Shown here: positions 15,795-24,199 of the stretch, piece after piece | Layout: every line of letters starts with the position of its first letter | Numbering within the stretch: position 1 is the stretch's first letter | From: RHKX01 sp046330285 | Lineage (GTDB): Bacteria > Actinomycetota > Thermoleophilia > Solirubrobacterales > 70-9 | Length of the DNA stretch: 64,000 bases | Reading direction: 5' to 3' | Assembly (NCBI GenBank): GCA_046330285.1 | Contig: JAXLSX010000001.1 | Location: 434,001-498,000 of the forward strand | The notes under the pieces: generated by a model | Databases searched by the model: none | What the model saw: the letters and a program-made list of their open reading frames with translations, nothing else | Told to the model about the DNA's origin: nothing | Translations under genes and position numbers: made by a program

Positions 15795-17222
15795 TCAGCG
15801 TGGCGTCAGGCGCACCGGCAGCCCGCCCCTGGGGGAGAGGGTCGGCGCCTGATCGATCTCGAGACGATGGCCCGCCGGCAGCTCGAACCGGAACCGACGG
15901 ACGAGCGCTGCGGCGAGCGCGTGCACCTCGGTGTAGCCGAAGCGCTTGCCGATACAGACCCGCGGCCCCATCCCGAACGGGACGTAGGCGCCGCGCGGCC
16001 ACCGCGCCCGCCGCTCCGGCAGGAACCGGTCGGGGTCGAACCGGTCGGGGTCGGGGAAGACGTCGGGCAGGCGGTGGCTCACCCACGAGCTGTAGAAGCA
16101 CGGGATGCCCGCCGGTGCTCTGACGCCTTCGAACTCGAAGTCGCGGACCGAGCGGCGCGGGCCGATCCACGCCGGCGGATAGAGGCGCAGCGTCTCGTCG
16201 ACCGCGCGGGTCAGGACCGGCAGGCCCGAGAAAAGCTCCTCGGCACCGGGGTCGCGCTCACCGCAGACCTCGGCGAGCTCGGCCGCGATCGCATCGGCCC
16301 GGTCGGGATGGCGGGCGAGCTCGTAGACGAGGAAGCTGACGGTCGACGTCGCCGTGTCGTGGCCGGCGAAGAGCAGCGTCAGCACGTGGTCGAGGACCTG
16401 TCGGTCGTTGAGCGAGCGACCCTCCTCGTCGGTCGAGGCGAGTAGCGAGGACAGGATGTCGGCGCCGTCCGTCCCGCGATCGCGGCGGCGGGCGATCTCG
16501 GAGCCGACGAGGCCCTCGAGCGCTGCACGGTCCCGGCGCAGCTGCGCGAGCGGCGTGCCTGGCCCGAACAGCAGCTGCATCGGGTACTCGCGGCCGTGGA
16601 AGGAGAGCCCGCGCTCGAAATGCGCGGCGATCTCGGTCGCCCGGCCCGAATCCGGGTCGAAGCCGAACAGCGCCTTCATCGCGATCCGCATCGCGAGCGT
16701 GCGCGCCCACTCGTAGACGTCGGTGGTCGCGCCGGCCGGAAGCGCGTCCACCGCGTCGGCCGCCTCGTCCCGCATCACGTTCGCCGCTGTCTCGATCCGC
16801 TCGCGGTGGAACGCCGGCATCAGGATCGCCCGCGAGGCGTCGTGGTAGTCGCCGTCGGTGGTCAGCAGGCCATCGCCGATCAACGTCATCAAGTGGCCCA
16901 TCGCCCCGTAGCGCCAGCCGAAGTTCTCGCGCCCGCTGACGAGCATGAAGTGGTTGGCCTCGGGCCCGATCAGCGCCAGGTTGTAGCCGAAGAGGATCCG
17001 GATCCCGAAGATCGGCCCGTGCTCGGCGTAACAGTCGCGCAGCAGGTTGAGGACGTCGTGGCGGAACCGCCACGTGTTCTTCAGGCTCGGCCGCGTCGCC
17101 CCAGGTGGGAAGGGCCCGCGGCGCCGGGCGCGCCACTCGTCGCGGATGTCGTGGGGCACGCCCCACGGACCCGGGAACGACGGTGGCGGCCCGGGATCCC
17201 CGATTCGGATCGAGCCGCTCAA
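15795..17222 (-). CDS. Cytochrome P450
   Basis: 475 residues if it starts at the TTG at 17222. All P450 landmarks are present: the I-helix AGHDTATST, the K-helix ETLRLYPP (ExxR), and the heme-binding FGMGPRVCIGKRF with the Cys ligand. The N-terminus has no membrane anchor, as for soluble bacterial P450s, and a Pro-rich PGPPPSFPGPWG segment. The start is unusual: no ATG is available in this frame upstream before a stop, and a six-codon ORF with a good ribosome-binding site ends across the TTG. A GTG further in (before PHDIRDEW) is the alternative. It follows an esterase gene by 73 bases. Redox partners are not in the window, and the substrate is unknown. Confidence 0.9.
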   Translation of the reverse strand: MSGSIRIGDPGPPPSFPGPWGVPHDIRDEWRARRRGPFPPGATRPSLKNTWRFRHDVLNLLRDCYAEHGPIFGIRILFGYNLALIGPEANHFMLVSGRENFGWRYGAMGHLMTLIGDGLLTTDGDYHDASRAILMPAFHRERIETAANVMRDEAADAVDALPAGATTDVYEWARTLAMRIAMKALFGFDPDSGRATEIAAHFERGLSFHGREYPMQLLFGPGTPLAQLRRDRAALEGLVGSEIARRRDRGTDGADILSSLLASTDEEGRSLNDRQVLDHVLTLLFAGHDTATSTVSFLVYELARHPDRADAIAAELAEVCGERDPGAEELFSGLPVLTRAVDETLRLYPPAWIGPRRSVRDFEFEGVRAPAGIPCFYSSWVSHRLPDVFPDPDRFDPDRFLPERRARWPRGAYVPFGMGPRVCIGKRFGYTEVHALAAALVRRFRFELPAGHRLEIDQAPTLSPRGGLPVRLTPR

Positions 17223-17239
17223 CTCCGGACGGTCTTCAT
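17219..17239 (-). other. Possible six-codon leader ORF overlapping the P450 start
   Basis: ATG at 17239 reads MKTVRS then TGA (17221-17219). A strong ribosome-binding site, GAGGAG (17251-17246), is six bases upstream of the ATG, while the P450 TTG (17222) has none. The TGA overlaps the TTG (TTGA), allowing termination-reinitiation. A one-base sequencing or assembly indel that splits a single start is the alternative. Confidence 0.4.
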
Positions 17240-17295
17240 CGGTGACTCCTCAGGTTCGTGGGGCGACGCGATCCTGCTCACCCGCCCGGACGCTG

Positions 17296-18528
17296 TCAAG
17301 CCCCGCGGGCGATCGCGGTCAGGAACCGCCCGATTCCCTCGGCGATCCGGGCCGTACGTTCCGACGGCCAGAGGTCGAACGCGTGCTCGGCCGCCGGCAG
17401 CTCGATGTAGCGGACCGGGCGGTGTGAGACGGCGCGCAGGCGTTCGACGAAATCGCGGGCGTCCTCGACCGGGACCAGGGTGTCGCGGTCGCCGTGGATG
17501 ACCAGGAACGGCGGCGCGTCGGCGTGGACCCGGAAGCTCGGGGAGGCGGAACGGAACAGCTCTGGGTCGTCCTCGTAGCGGCGCTTGAAGACGACCTGCT
17601 CGAGCACCCAATCGCGCATCCCCGCGTAGTAGAAGCCGCTCGCGTTCGTGAAGTCGTAGACGCCGTAGAAGGGGACCGCCGCGGCGAGCGAGGTGTCGGC
17701 CTCTTCGAATCCGGGCTGGTACTCGGGCGCGTTCTCGGTCAGGCCGGCGAGTGCGGTCAGGTGCCCACCGGCCGAGCCGCCGGTGATGCAGATCATCTTC
17801 GGGTCGATGTTGAGCTCCTCCGAGTTCTCCCGGACCCAGGCGATCGCCCGCTTGACGTCGGTGATCTGGTCGGGGAACGTCGCCTCCGGGCTCAGCCGGT
17901 AGTCGACGTTGAACCCGGTCCAGCCGATCTGCGCGAGGTGGTTGAGCAGCGGGATGCCCTGCTCGTAGCGCGAGCCGGCGAACCAGCCGCCGCCGTGGAC
18001 CTGGATGACGGCCGGCCGCGGCTCCCCGCCGGGACGCTCGGCGGCGTTGCGATAGACGTCGAGCCGCAGCCGGGTGCCCTCGACCTCGGCGAAGACGACG
18101 CCGCGCTCGCGGCGCACGCCCCGGGTCACGAACATCAGCGGTGGCACCGCGATGTGGCTGAGCGGCACCCGGGGCTCGTCGTCGCCGGGCGCCTCGAGAT
18201 CCTCGAGCGCGGCATCGATCCGAGCGACGCTGCGATGGGCGAGCCAGGTGTTGCGGATCTCCCAGATGACCGCGATCGTCGCCAGCGCGCCGACGGCCGA
18301 GGAGATCCGCCGCGGAACCCGCAGCAGCCGGAGCACGGCGAGGATGCCGATTCCGCCGACGGCCAGCTGCGGCCCGGACTCCCGGAGCACCGTCGAAGTC
18401 CACCAGCGGGCGACCCGGAACAGCAGGGCGAAGGGCGCTCGCGGCCGGATCCGGGCGATCCGGAACTGCTCCCTGAGCGCGGCCCGCGCGAACCCCGGTG
18501 GTCTGTCGTGGGAGTCGCCGCCCGCCAA
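17296..18528 (-). CDS. Alpha/beta hydrolase (HSL-like esterase) with N-terminal membrane segments
   Basis: 410 residues. The oxyanion-hole motif is VIQVHGGGWFAGS, the nucleophile elbow is CITGGSAGGHLTAL, the acid is in VIHGDRDTLVPV and the His is in AAEHAFDLWP, giving a full Ser-Asp-His triad in the order expected for the hormone-sensitive-lipase class. Hydrophobic segments around residues 49-66 and 75-92 suggest membrane attachment with the catalytic part on the cytoplasmic or outer face, undetermined. It is followed by a P450 gene on the same strand, so it may act on lipid-derived esters in the same pathway. Confidence 0.85.
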   Translation of the reverse strand: MAGGDSHDRPPGFARAALREQFRIARIRPRAPFALLFRVARWWTSTVLRESGPQLAVGGIGILAVLRLLRVPRRISSAVGALATIAVIWEIRNTWLAHRSVARIDAALEDLEAPGDDEPRVPLSHIAVPPLMFVTRGVRRERGVVFAEVEGTRLRLDVYRNAAERPGGEPRPAVIQVHGGGWFAGSRYEQGIPLLNHLAQIGWTGFNVDYRLSPEATFPDQITDVKRAIAWVRENSEELNIDPKMICITGGSAGGHLTALAGLTENAPEYQPGFEEADTSLAAAVPFYGVYDFTNASGFYYAGMRDWVLEQVVFKRRYEDDPELFRSASPSFRVHADAPPFLVIHGDRDTLVPVEDARDFVERLRAVSHRPVRYIELPAAEHAFDLWPSERTARIAEGIGRFLTAIARGA

Positions 18529-18640
18529 GGGCGCCGAGTCTATGCCACCGATTCGGCGACGTCCCGTAAGCAGCCGCGCCCGAATTCCGTAGTCACTACG
18601 TGGACCACCCCGATCGCCCGAACCTAGGATCGCCCGAAGA

Positions 18641-18660
18641 AAGACGCCTAAAGCCGTCTT
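18641..18660. promoter_or_regulatory. Short inverted repeat ahead of the oxidase operon
   Basis: AAGACG-CCTAAAGC-CGTCTT, 6-bp arms with an 8-base loop, in the 174-base gap between the divergent esterase gene and the oxidase cluster, about 42 bases before the first oxidase-locus start. It could be an operator or attenuator hairpin; evidence is the repeat alone. Confidence 0.25.
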
Positions 18661-18702
18661 AAAGCCCGACGCCTACAGGAACGGAGAAGCACGAGGTAGA
18701 TC

Positions 18703-19119
18703 GTGGATCCCTGGGTAGCAATTGCGCTGATCATCGCCGGCCTCATCGGGGTCGCCGTCGTGATGCTCATCTTCGACGTCACGCGCGGAGACATCGGCGG
18801 GCGCCACACCCTCGCCCGCTCCCGCCGGATCATCGTCGTCGCGACCGACGGGTCCACTGCCGACCGGGCCGAGGAGTGGGTCGCCAAGGAGCGCGTGGAG
18901 CGCCCCGACCTCCAATGCTTCGTGATCGTCGAGCCCGAGGGCGAGAGCCTCTACCAGACGATCCACGAGACCTATGAAACCGAGTCGATCGACTCGATCG
19001 TCTTCGTCCAGCACGAGTCAGAGAGGCATGAGGCTCACACCGGGACGATCGCTCGCCTCCATGACGAGGGGGTCGGCCCGATCGACTCGATCTACGTCCC
19101 CGACGAGGTGACGGCATGA
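18703..19119 (+). CDS. Membrane-anchored Rossmann-like/USP-like protein of the oxidase locus
   Basis: 138 residues from a GTG. An N-terminal membrane helix (VAIALIIAGLIGVAVVMLIF) is followed by a soluble domain beginning RRIIVVATDGSTADRAEEWV and continuing with alternating beta strands and helices (CFVIVEPEG, DSIVFVQHESE, GPIDSIYVPDE). That looks like a shortened universal-stress-protein or Rossmann-type fold; the nucleotide-binding glycine-rich motif of USPs is not clear, so this is only a fold guess. Its stop overlaps the ATG of the subunit II gene by four bases, so it is translationally coupled to the oxidase. Role unknown; an assembly or sensing factor is plausible. Confidence 0.65.
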   Translation: MDPWVAIALIIAGLIGVAVVMLIFDVTRGDIGGRHTLARSRRIIVVATDGSTADRAEEWVAKERVERPDLQCFVIVEPEGESLYQTIHETYETESIDSIVFVQHESERHEAHTGTIARLHDEGVGPIDSIYVPDEVTA

Positions 19120-19643
19120 CCTCGACGGGCTGGGCCATCGTCGGCATCTACACGGGCATCACCCTGATCGGGATCGCGATCGTCCTCTACATCTTCCGTT
19201 CGACGCGGGTCGGGTTCAAGGTCAAGGTCGCCAGCCGCGAGACGGTCGAGAAACGCGAGGGCTACTGGGGCATCGCGGTCGTCTGCTTCCTCGTCGCACT
19301 GCTCGCCGGCACGATCTTCTCCGTCCCCTACTGGACCAGCGACGCGGCCGAGCCCGGCCAGGTCGTCGACGTGACCGGCCGCCAGTACGCGTGGACGATC
19401 GACCCGCCGACCATCAAGGCCGGAGTCGAGACCGAGTTCGACATCCACGCCGAGGACGTCAGCCACGGCTTCGGCCTCTACGACCCGAGCGGCAAGCTCG
19501 TCAAGCAGGTCAACGTGCTGCCCGGCGTCACCCAGCTTCTCACCGCCACCCTGGACGAGCCCGGCACGTGGACGGTCCGCTGCCTCGAGTACTGCGGACT
19601 CGACCACCACCTGATGGAGACGACGATGGAGGTCAAGCCCTGA
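19116..19643 (+). CDS. Cytochrome c oxidase subunit II (B-type heme-copper oxidase)
   Basis: 175 residues with two N-terminal membrane helices (about 7-27 and 51-71) and a C-terminal cupredoxin domain. CuA ligands are all present: His117 in DVSHGFGLY, Cys156, Cys160 and His164 in CLEYCGLDHHLM, and Met167. The domain is shorter than in A-type subunit II, as expected for ba3-like enzymes. It receives electrons from cytochrome c outside the membrane and passes them to subunit I. Start and stop overlap both neighbours (ATGA upstream, TGATG downstream), so the three genes are coupled. Confidence 0.9.
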   Translation: MTSTGWAIVGIYTGITLIGIAIVLYIFRSTRVGFKVKVASRETVEKREGYWGIAVVCFLVALLAGTIFSVPYWTSDAAEPGQVVDVTGRQYAWTIDPPTIKAGVETEFDIHAEDVSHGFGLYDPSGKLVKQVNVLPGVTQLLTATLDEPGTWTVRCLEYCGLDHHLMETTMEVKP

Positions 19644-21553
19644 TGGAAGGCCACGCTGCGGCCGGCGTTCCGGCGATCGAGGGCGAGGTGACGACCATCG
19701 CCGAGTCGCGAGTAAAGCGGCTCGTTCTCGCCTACATCATCGCCTCGACGACCTTCTTCTTCGTCAGCGGCCTGCTCGGCATGCTGCTGCGGGAGAGCCA
19801 GGCGGACCTCGTCCGGCTCGATCCGAGCGTCTTCTACTCGATCATGACCGCGCACGGGCTCGGCGCCTTCGTCGCCTGGGCCGCGTTCGCCGTCATGGGC
19901 GCCGCGTTCTGGGTCCTCCACGAGGTCGGCTTCCCGATGCGCCCGCTCGGCTTCGGCCTGGCGCGGGTCGCCTGGTGGTCGATGGTGATCGGCGTCGTCG
20001 GGATCGTCATCACGACGCTCGGGATGGGCTTCGGCGGCTCCTGGGTCTTCCTCTACCCGCTCCCGTTCTTCTCCTCGGGCGAGTGGAGCGACACCGCGAC
20101 CGGGATCTTCTCCGCCTCGGTGCTGCTCGCGGGTGTCTCGATCCTGACTTGGTGCGCGGCGATCATCCACACGGTCGTCGGCCCCGGCCTCGGCTCCGAG
20201 AAGGGGGCGTTCAACCGCTTCGGAGCGGCCCTCGGCTTCGGCTACCTGTGGCCGAAGAAGTTCCCGACGAACCGCGAGGTCCCCTACCCGGTGATCCCGC
20301 TCGCGGTGATCGGCATCGACATGATCATCGCGACGCTGCCCTTGGCGGCGCTGCTCGTGGTGATGATCGTCCAGTCGATCGATCCGTCGGTGACGATGGA
20401 CGCCCAGCTCGCGAAGAACATGCTCTGGTGGTTCGGCCACCCGGTCGTCTACCTGCTGCTGTTCCCCGCGGTCGCCATCTATTACCTGCTGATCCCGCGC
20501 TACGCGAACAGGAAGCTGGTCGCGGGCAAGGCCGTCGCGATCGCTTGGTTCGTGGCGGTGATCGTCAACGTCATCGTCTGGGCGCACCACATCTACCTGG
20601 ACTACCCCGAGGGATCGATCCAGGCGGCGATCAACACGTCGATGCAACCGCTCACCTTCGCGATCGTCCTGCCGTCGGCGATCAGCCTCTACAGCCTCTC
20701 GATGACCGTCTGGCGCTCCGACTTCCAGTGGACGCCGGCGGCGAAGTTCCTCGCCGCCGCGATGCTGAGCTGGCTCGTCGCCGGGCTGTCGGGAATCGTC
20801 AACGCGACGATCGTCTTCAACGCCGTCATCCACAACACGATGTGGGTGGTCGGGCACTTCCACAACATGGCCCTGCTCAACATCGGCATGGTCGTATTCG
20901 CCTCCGTCTACGCCTTCCTCCCGCAGTTGACTAACCGCGAGTGGTACTCGGAGAAGCTCGCCAACCCGCATCTCTGGCTGACGGTCATCGGCGGCTACGG
21001 GATGTGCATCCCGATGCTGATCCAGGGCCTCGAGGGTGCCCCTCGGCGGTACGCCGTGCTGCCCGAGGTCTACGACACGCTGACCCAACTGACGGTCCCG
21101 TTCGTGCTGATGATGGCCCTAGGCCAGATCGTCTTCGCCTACAACCTGGTGCAGACCCTGCGCGGCAAGAAGCGCGAATCGGGCGAGACCGCCTTCTCCT
21201 CCCTCGGGCTGACGGCGACCCTGTTCTTCGCCTGCGTCGTCCTCGCCGTCTCGGCCCTCGCGCTCGACCGCAACAACGCCGGCGAGACGCCGCAGGCCGG
21301 TGCCGCGACGGCGAACGCCGATCCCGGTGAGGCGCTGTTCACCGACAAGTGCGGCAGCTGCCACACGCTGTCCGCGGCCGGGACCACCGGCGCCGTCGGG
21401 CCCAACCTCGACGACGCGAAGCCGAGCTCGGCAGCGGTGCTGACGGCGATCGAGAAGGGCGGCCTCGGCTCGGGCACGATGCCGCCGGGCCTGTACAGCG
21501 GCGAACAGGCGCAGCAGGTCGCCGACTACGTGTCGAAGAACGCCGGCAAGTAG
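19643..21553 (+). CDS. Cytochrome c oxidase subunit I (B-type) with fused C-terminal cytochrome c domain
   Basis: 636 residues from the ATG overlapping the previous stop (TGATG). Low-spin heme His71 is in TAHGLGAF, CuB His in WWFGHPVVYLLLFP and WAHHIYLDY, and heme His residues in VGHFHNMALL. The GHPVVY, lacking the Glu of GHPEVY, marks a ba3/B-family oxidase with only a K-type proton channel. Near residue 540 a hydrophobic helix leads into a class I cytochrome c domain with CGSCH (Cys570, Cys573, His574) and a Met-containing TMPPGL segment. The fused cytochrome would feed electrons to CuA. It reduces O2 to water and pumps protons. No subunit III gene is present in the window. Confidence 0.92.
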   Translation: MEGHAAAGVPAIEGEVTTIAESRVKRLVLAYIIASTTFFFVSGLLGMLLRESQADLVRLDPSVFYSIMTAHGLGAFVAWAAFAVMGAAFWVLHEVGFPMRPLGFGLARVAWWSMVIGVVGIVITTLGMGFGGSWVFLYPLPFFSSGEWSDTATGIFSASVLLAGVSILTWCAAIIHTVVGPGLGSEKGAFNRFGAALGFGYLWPKKFPTNREVPYPVIPLAVIGIDMIIATLPLAALLVVMIVQSIDPSVTMDAQLAKNMLWWFGHPVVYLLLFPAVAIYYLLIPRYANRKLVAGKAVAIAWFVAVIVNVIVWAHHIYLDYPEGSIQAAINTSMQPLTFAIVLPSAISLYSLSMTVWRSDFQWTPAAKFLAAAMLSWLVAGLSGIVNATIVFNAVIHNTMWVVGHFHNMALLNIGMVVFASVYAFLPQLTNREWYSEKLANPHLWLTVIGGYGMCIPMLIQGLEGAPRRYAVLPEVYDTLTQLTVPFVLMMALGQIVFAYNLVQTLRGKKRESGETAFSSLGLTATLFFACVVLAVSALALDRNNAGETPQAGAATANADPGEALFTDKCGSCHTLSAAGTTGAVGPNLDDAKPSSAAVLTAIEKGGLGSGTMPPGLYSGEQAQQVADYVSKNAGK

Positions 21554-21561
21554 GCACTGCG

Positions 21562-22098
21562 ATGGGGGCGGTGAGCGGAGCGGCCGACCACCGGGCGGCC
21601 TCCACGGTCGAGGGGGTCGAGGAGGCCGATGAAACCGAACTGACGGCCGCCGAGCGCATCGTCGGCGGGGCGTGCGGGATCTCGATCGCGGCCTCGATGA
21701 TCCATGCCTCCTACATCGTTCCCCACTTCCAGGAGTACTTCCTGTTCGGAGTCTTCTTCGTCGTCTCGGCGGTCTTCCAGCTCGTCTGGGGGATGGTGGT
21801 CTGGAACCGGCGGAACGACCGCAGGCTGCTGATCGCGGGTGCAGTTTTCAACCTGGCGGTCGTCGTGCTCTGGATCGTCACCCGGACGGTCGGCTTGCCG
21901 ATCGGCCCCGAGCCCGGGCAGACGGAGGTCGCGGGCCTGCACGACATCCTCGCCAGCGTCGACGAGGTCGCGATCGCCCTCGCCTGCGGACTGGCTCTGC
22001 TCCCGGGAGCCCGCTGGAAGGGCGGACTGACGATCCCGCTCTGGGTGATCGCGATCGCCAGCGCCCTGCTCGCGTTCCCCGGTCCCCACTCGGTCTGA
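21562..22098 (+). CDS. Five-helix membrane protein of the oxidase locus
   Basis: 178 residues from the ATG at 21562, eight bases after the oxidase subunit I stop. Five hydrophobic segments follow an acidic N-terminus: GISIAASMIHASYIVPHF, YFLFGVFFVVSAVFQLVWGM, LLIAGAVFNLAVVVLWIVT, IALACGLALLPG and IPLWVIAIASALLAF. His residues lie at membrane boundaries (MIHAS, PHFQEY, GLHDI), which could ligate heme or copper. I do not recognise the family. Its place in the operon suggests an accessory or assembly role in the oxidase. Confidence 0.7.
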   Translation: MGAVSGAADHRAASTVEGVEEADETELTAAERIVGGACGISIAASMIHASYIVPHFQEYFLFGVFFVVSAVFQLVWGMVVWNRRNDRRLLIAGAVFNLAVVVLWIVTRTVGLPIGPEPGQTEVAGLHDILASVDEVAIALACGLALLPGARWKGGLTIPLWVIAIASALLAFPGPHSV

Positions 22099-22148
22099 GC
22101 GCGCCGCGCCGGTTGCCCGCGGTCCCGACCCGCAACAATGCCCGGCCC

Positions 22149-22853
22149 GTGCAGCCCGCGCACCGCACCGCCGACCCCTACCGCGACACCGACGTCATCG
22201 ACGAGCGGGCACCGCGGACCAACCAGACGGTCGTCTTCCTCTTCGCCCTCGCCGGCGCCGTCTTCGGGTGGCCGCTGGCCTGGGCGCTGATGGCCCTGCA
22301 GCTCCTCGTCGGGCTGACGCTCGGCCGCCGTTTCTGCCTGCCCTGCCTCGCCTACTTCGAGCTGATCCAGCCCCGGATCGGGGAGGGCCGGCTCGAGGAC
22401 TCGCGACCGCCGCGGCTCGCCAACCAGATGGGCTTCGTCTTCCTCACCGCCGCCGCCGTGAGCTGGTGGCTCGGGGCCGAGACGCTCGGCATCGTGCTCG
22501 GCTCGATGGTCGCCGCGCTCGCGCTGCTCGCCGCGACGACCGGCTTCTGCACCGGCTGCGAGCTCTACAAGCTCAGCGCCCGCCTCCGCGGCATCTCAGC
22601 TCGCCACCACGACCGGATCGAGGTCGGCGACCTCGACGGCTTCGCCGCCGCCGACCGCAACATCGTCCAGTTCACCCACCCGATCTGCTCCGACTGCCGC
22701 GAGTGGGACGCCCGGCTCGCGGCCGAGGGCACCCCGCGGGTCACGATCGACGTCCGCGAGAGCCCCGGCCTGGCCGAGAAGTACGGCATCGCCGTCGTAC
22801 CGACGATCTTCGCGGTGGACCGCGAGGGCGCGGTCATCGAGCGGCTCGCCTAG
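22149..22853 (+). CDS. DUF4395 membrane protein fused to a thioredoxin-like domain
   Basis: 234 residues from a GTG at 22149; upstream in-frame sequence overlaps the previous gene. The N-terminal half is a DUF4395 domain with four membrane helices and two paired-Cys motifs, RRFCLPCLAY and GFCTGCELY. The C-terminal third is a compact thioredoxin fold: IVQFTHPICSDCREWDARL with a CxxC, then IAVVPTIFAVD with the cis-Pro motif. In other bacteria DUF4395 genes often neighbour thioredoxins; here they are fused. Position after the oxidase genes hints at a thiol-redox role in cofactor insertion, for example copper, but this is inference. The gene converges with the acyl-CoA dehydrogenase gene. Confidence 0.8.
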   Translation: MQPAHRTADPYRDTDVIDERAPRTNQTVVFLFALAGAVFGWPLAWALMALQLLVGLTLGRRFCLPCLAYFELIQPRIGEGRLEDSRPPRLANQMGFVFLTAAAVSWWLGAETLGIVLGSMVAALALLAATTGFCTGCELYKLSARLRGISARHHDRIEVGDLDGFAAADRNIVQFTHPICSDCREWDARLAAEGTPRVTIDVRESPGLAEKYGIAVVPTIFAVDREGAVIERLA

Positions 22854-22922
22854 CTCCGCCGGCGCTCTACGCCAGCCAGATATCGGGCGCCGCGATCCCC
22901 ACTCGAGCACGACCGAAGCGGG

Positions 22923-22968
22923 CAGTGGGCGGGATTGGTCCGAACTATTGGACGAATCCCACCCACTG
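22923..22968. terminator. Long hairpin between convergent genes, probable bidirectional terminator
   Basis: Two 19-base arms (22923-22941 and 22950-22968) match at 17 of 19 positions, with loop GAACTATT. It lies in the gap where the DUF4395 gene and the acyl-CoA dehydrogenase gene converge. A second GC hairpin follows near 22971-22988. There is no T tract, so rho-independent function is less certain, but a stem of this length is a strong structure. Confidence 0.65.
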
Positions 22969-23010
22969 AGCCCCGGCCCGCGTCGGGGCGGTGGCCTGCC
23001 TCAGCCGCGC

Positions 23011-24174
23011 CTACAGCCCGTACGTCTTCGAGACGATCTCGCGCTGGATCTCGTTGGTGCCGCCGTAGATCGACATGACGAGGCTGGTTCGGACGTGGCG
23101 CTCCATGTCGTACTCGGAGGCGTAGCCGTACCCGCCCATCATCTGCATGCCCTCGAGCGAGCAGGCCTTGGCGATCTCGGTCGCCTTCAGCTTCGCCATC
23201 GAGGCCTCGCGGGGGAGCATCCGGGACGGGTCTTCGTCGACCTTGCGGGCGACGTCGTAGACGAGCAGCCGCACGCACTCGATCTCGGTGGCGAGGTCGG
23301 CGATCCGGTGCTTGAGCGTCTGGAAGCTGCCGATCGGGCGGCCGAACTGCTTCCGCTCCTTGACGTAGTCGAGGACGTCGTCGAAGGCGCGCTGGGCGAT
23401 CCCGAGCGCGGTCGCGGCGAGGATCAGGCGCTCGACGTTGAGGCCGGCCATGAGCTGGATCCAGCCGTTGCCCTCCTCGCCGAGCATCCGGTCGGCGGAG
23501 ACGTGGCAGTCGGTCAGGAAGACGTCGTTGACCTCCTTGCCGCCCATCGTCTGGATCCCGCTGATCTCGATCCCCTCGGCGTCGGTCGGAACCGACAGCA
23601 TCGTCAGCCCCTCGTGCTTGGAGCCGGAGGCGTCCGAGCGGCCGATGACGAGGATGTGGTCGGCGAGGTGAGCGGCGCTGATCCAGGTCTTCTGCCCGTT
23701 GAGGACGTAGCCGTCGTCGGTGCGCTCGATCTTGCACTTGAGGTTGCCGACGTCGGAGCCCGCCTCGGGCTCCGACATCGCGATCGCCTCGACCCGGCCG
23801 GATGTGATTCCCCCGAGCATCTCGGTCTTCTGCTCCTCGGTGCCGAACCGCTCGTAGGCGCCGGCGACGATCTGGCTGACCCCGTAGCCGGCGATCGGGA
23901 TCAGTCCACGCATCGTCTCCTCGAGGAAGATGCACGCGTCGACCATCCCGGCCCCGGCGCCGCCGTACTGCTCGTCGACGGTGACGCCGAGCCAGCCGAG
24001 CTCGGCCAGCTTCTCGTAGATCCCCTGGTTGTGGAGCTCGGTGTAGCCGTCGGTCAGCTTCTCCCGCTGCTCGGCGGTGCCGCACTCGCGCTCGGCGAAG
24101 TCGCGGATCGCGTTGCGGAAGTCGACCTGTTCGTCGGTCAGCCCGCTGACCGGGGTCGCCGTGATCGTGCTCAT
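23011..24174 (-). CDS. Acyl-CoA dehydrogenase
   Basis: 387 residues from the ATG at 24174, preceded by GAGGAGGAG. Family signatures are present: IAMSEPEAGSDVG (FAD/substrate region), LNGQKTWISAA, RKQFGRPIGSFQTLKHRIAD and the C-terminal YGYASEYDMERHVRTSLVMSIYGGTNEIQREIVSK. The last motif reads YGGTNEIQ; medium- and short-chain enzymes have Glu (YEGT) there as the catalytic base, so the base must lie elsewhere, as in long-chain or branched-chain subfamilies. It lies downstream of a thiolase and a TetR gene with 25 bases between, in one operon. Substrate: an acyl-CoA of unknown chain. Confidence 0.88.
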   Translation of the reverse strand: MSTITATPVSGLTDEQVDFRNAIRDFAERECGTAEQREKLTDGYTELHNQGIYEKLAELGWLGVTVDEQYGGAGAGMVDACIFLEETMRGLIPIAGYGVSQIVAGAYERFGTEEQKTEMLGGITSGRVEAIAMSEPEAGSDVGNLKCKIERTDDGYVLNGQKTWISAAHLADHILVIGRSDASGSKHEGLTMLSVPTDAEGIEISGIQTMGGKEVNDVFLTDCHVSADRMLGEEGNGWIQLMAGLNVERLILAATALGIAQRAFDDVLDYVKERKQFGRPIGSFQTLKHRIADLATEIECVRLLVYDVARKVDEDPSRMLPREASMAKLKATEIAKACSLEGMQMMGGYGYASEYDMERHVRTSLVMSIYGGTNEIQREIVSKTYGL

Positions 24175-24199
24175 CTCGGTTCTCCTCCTCGACCCGCCG

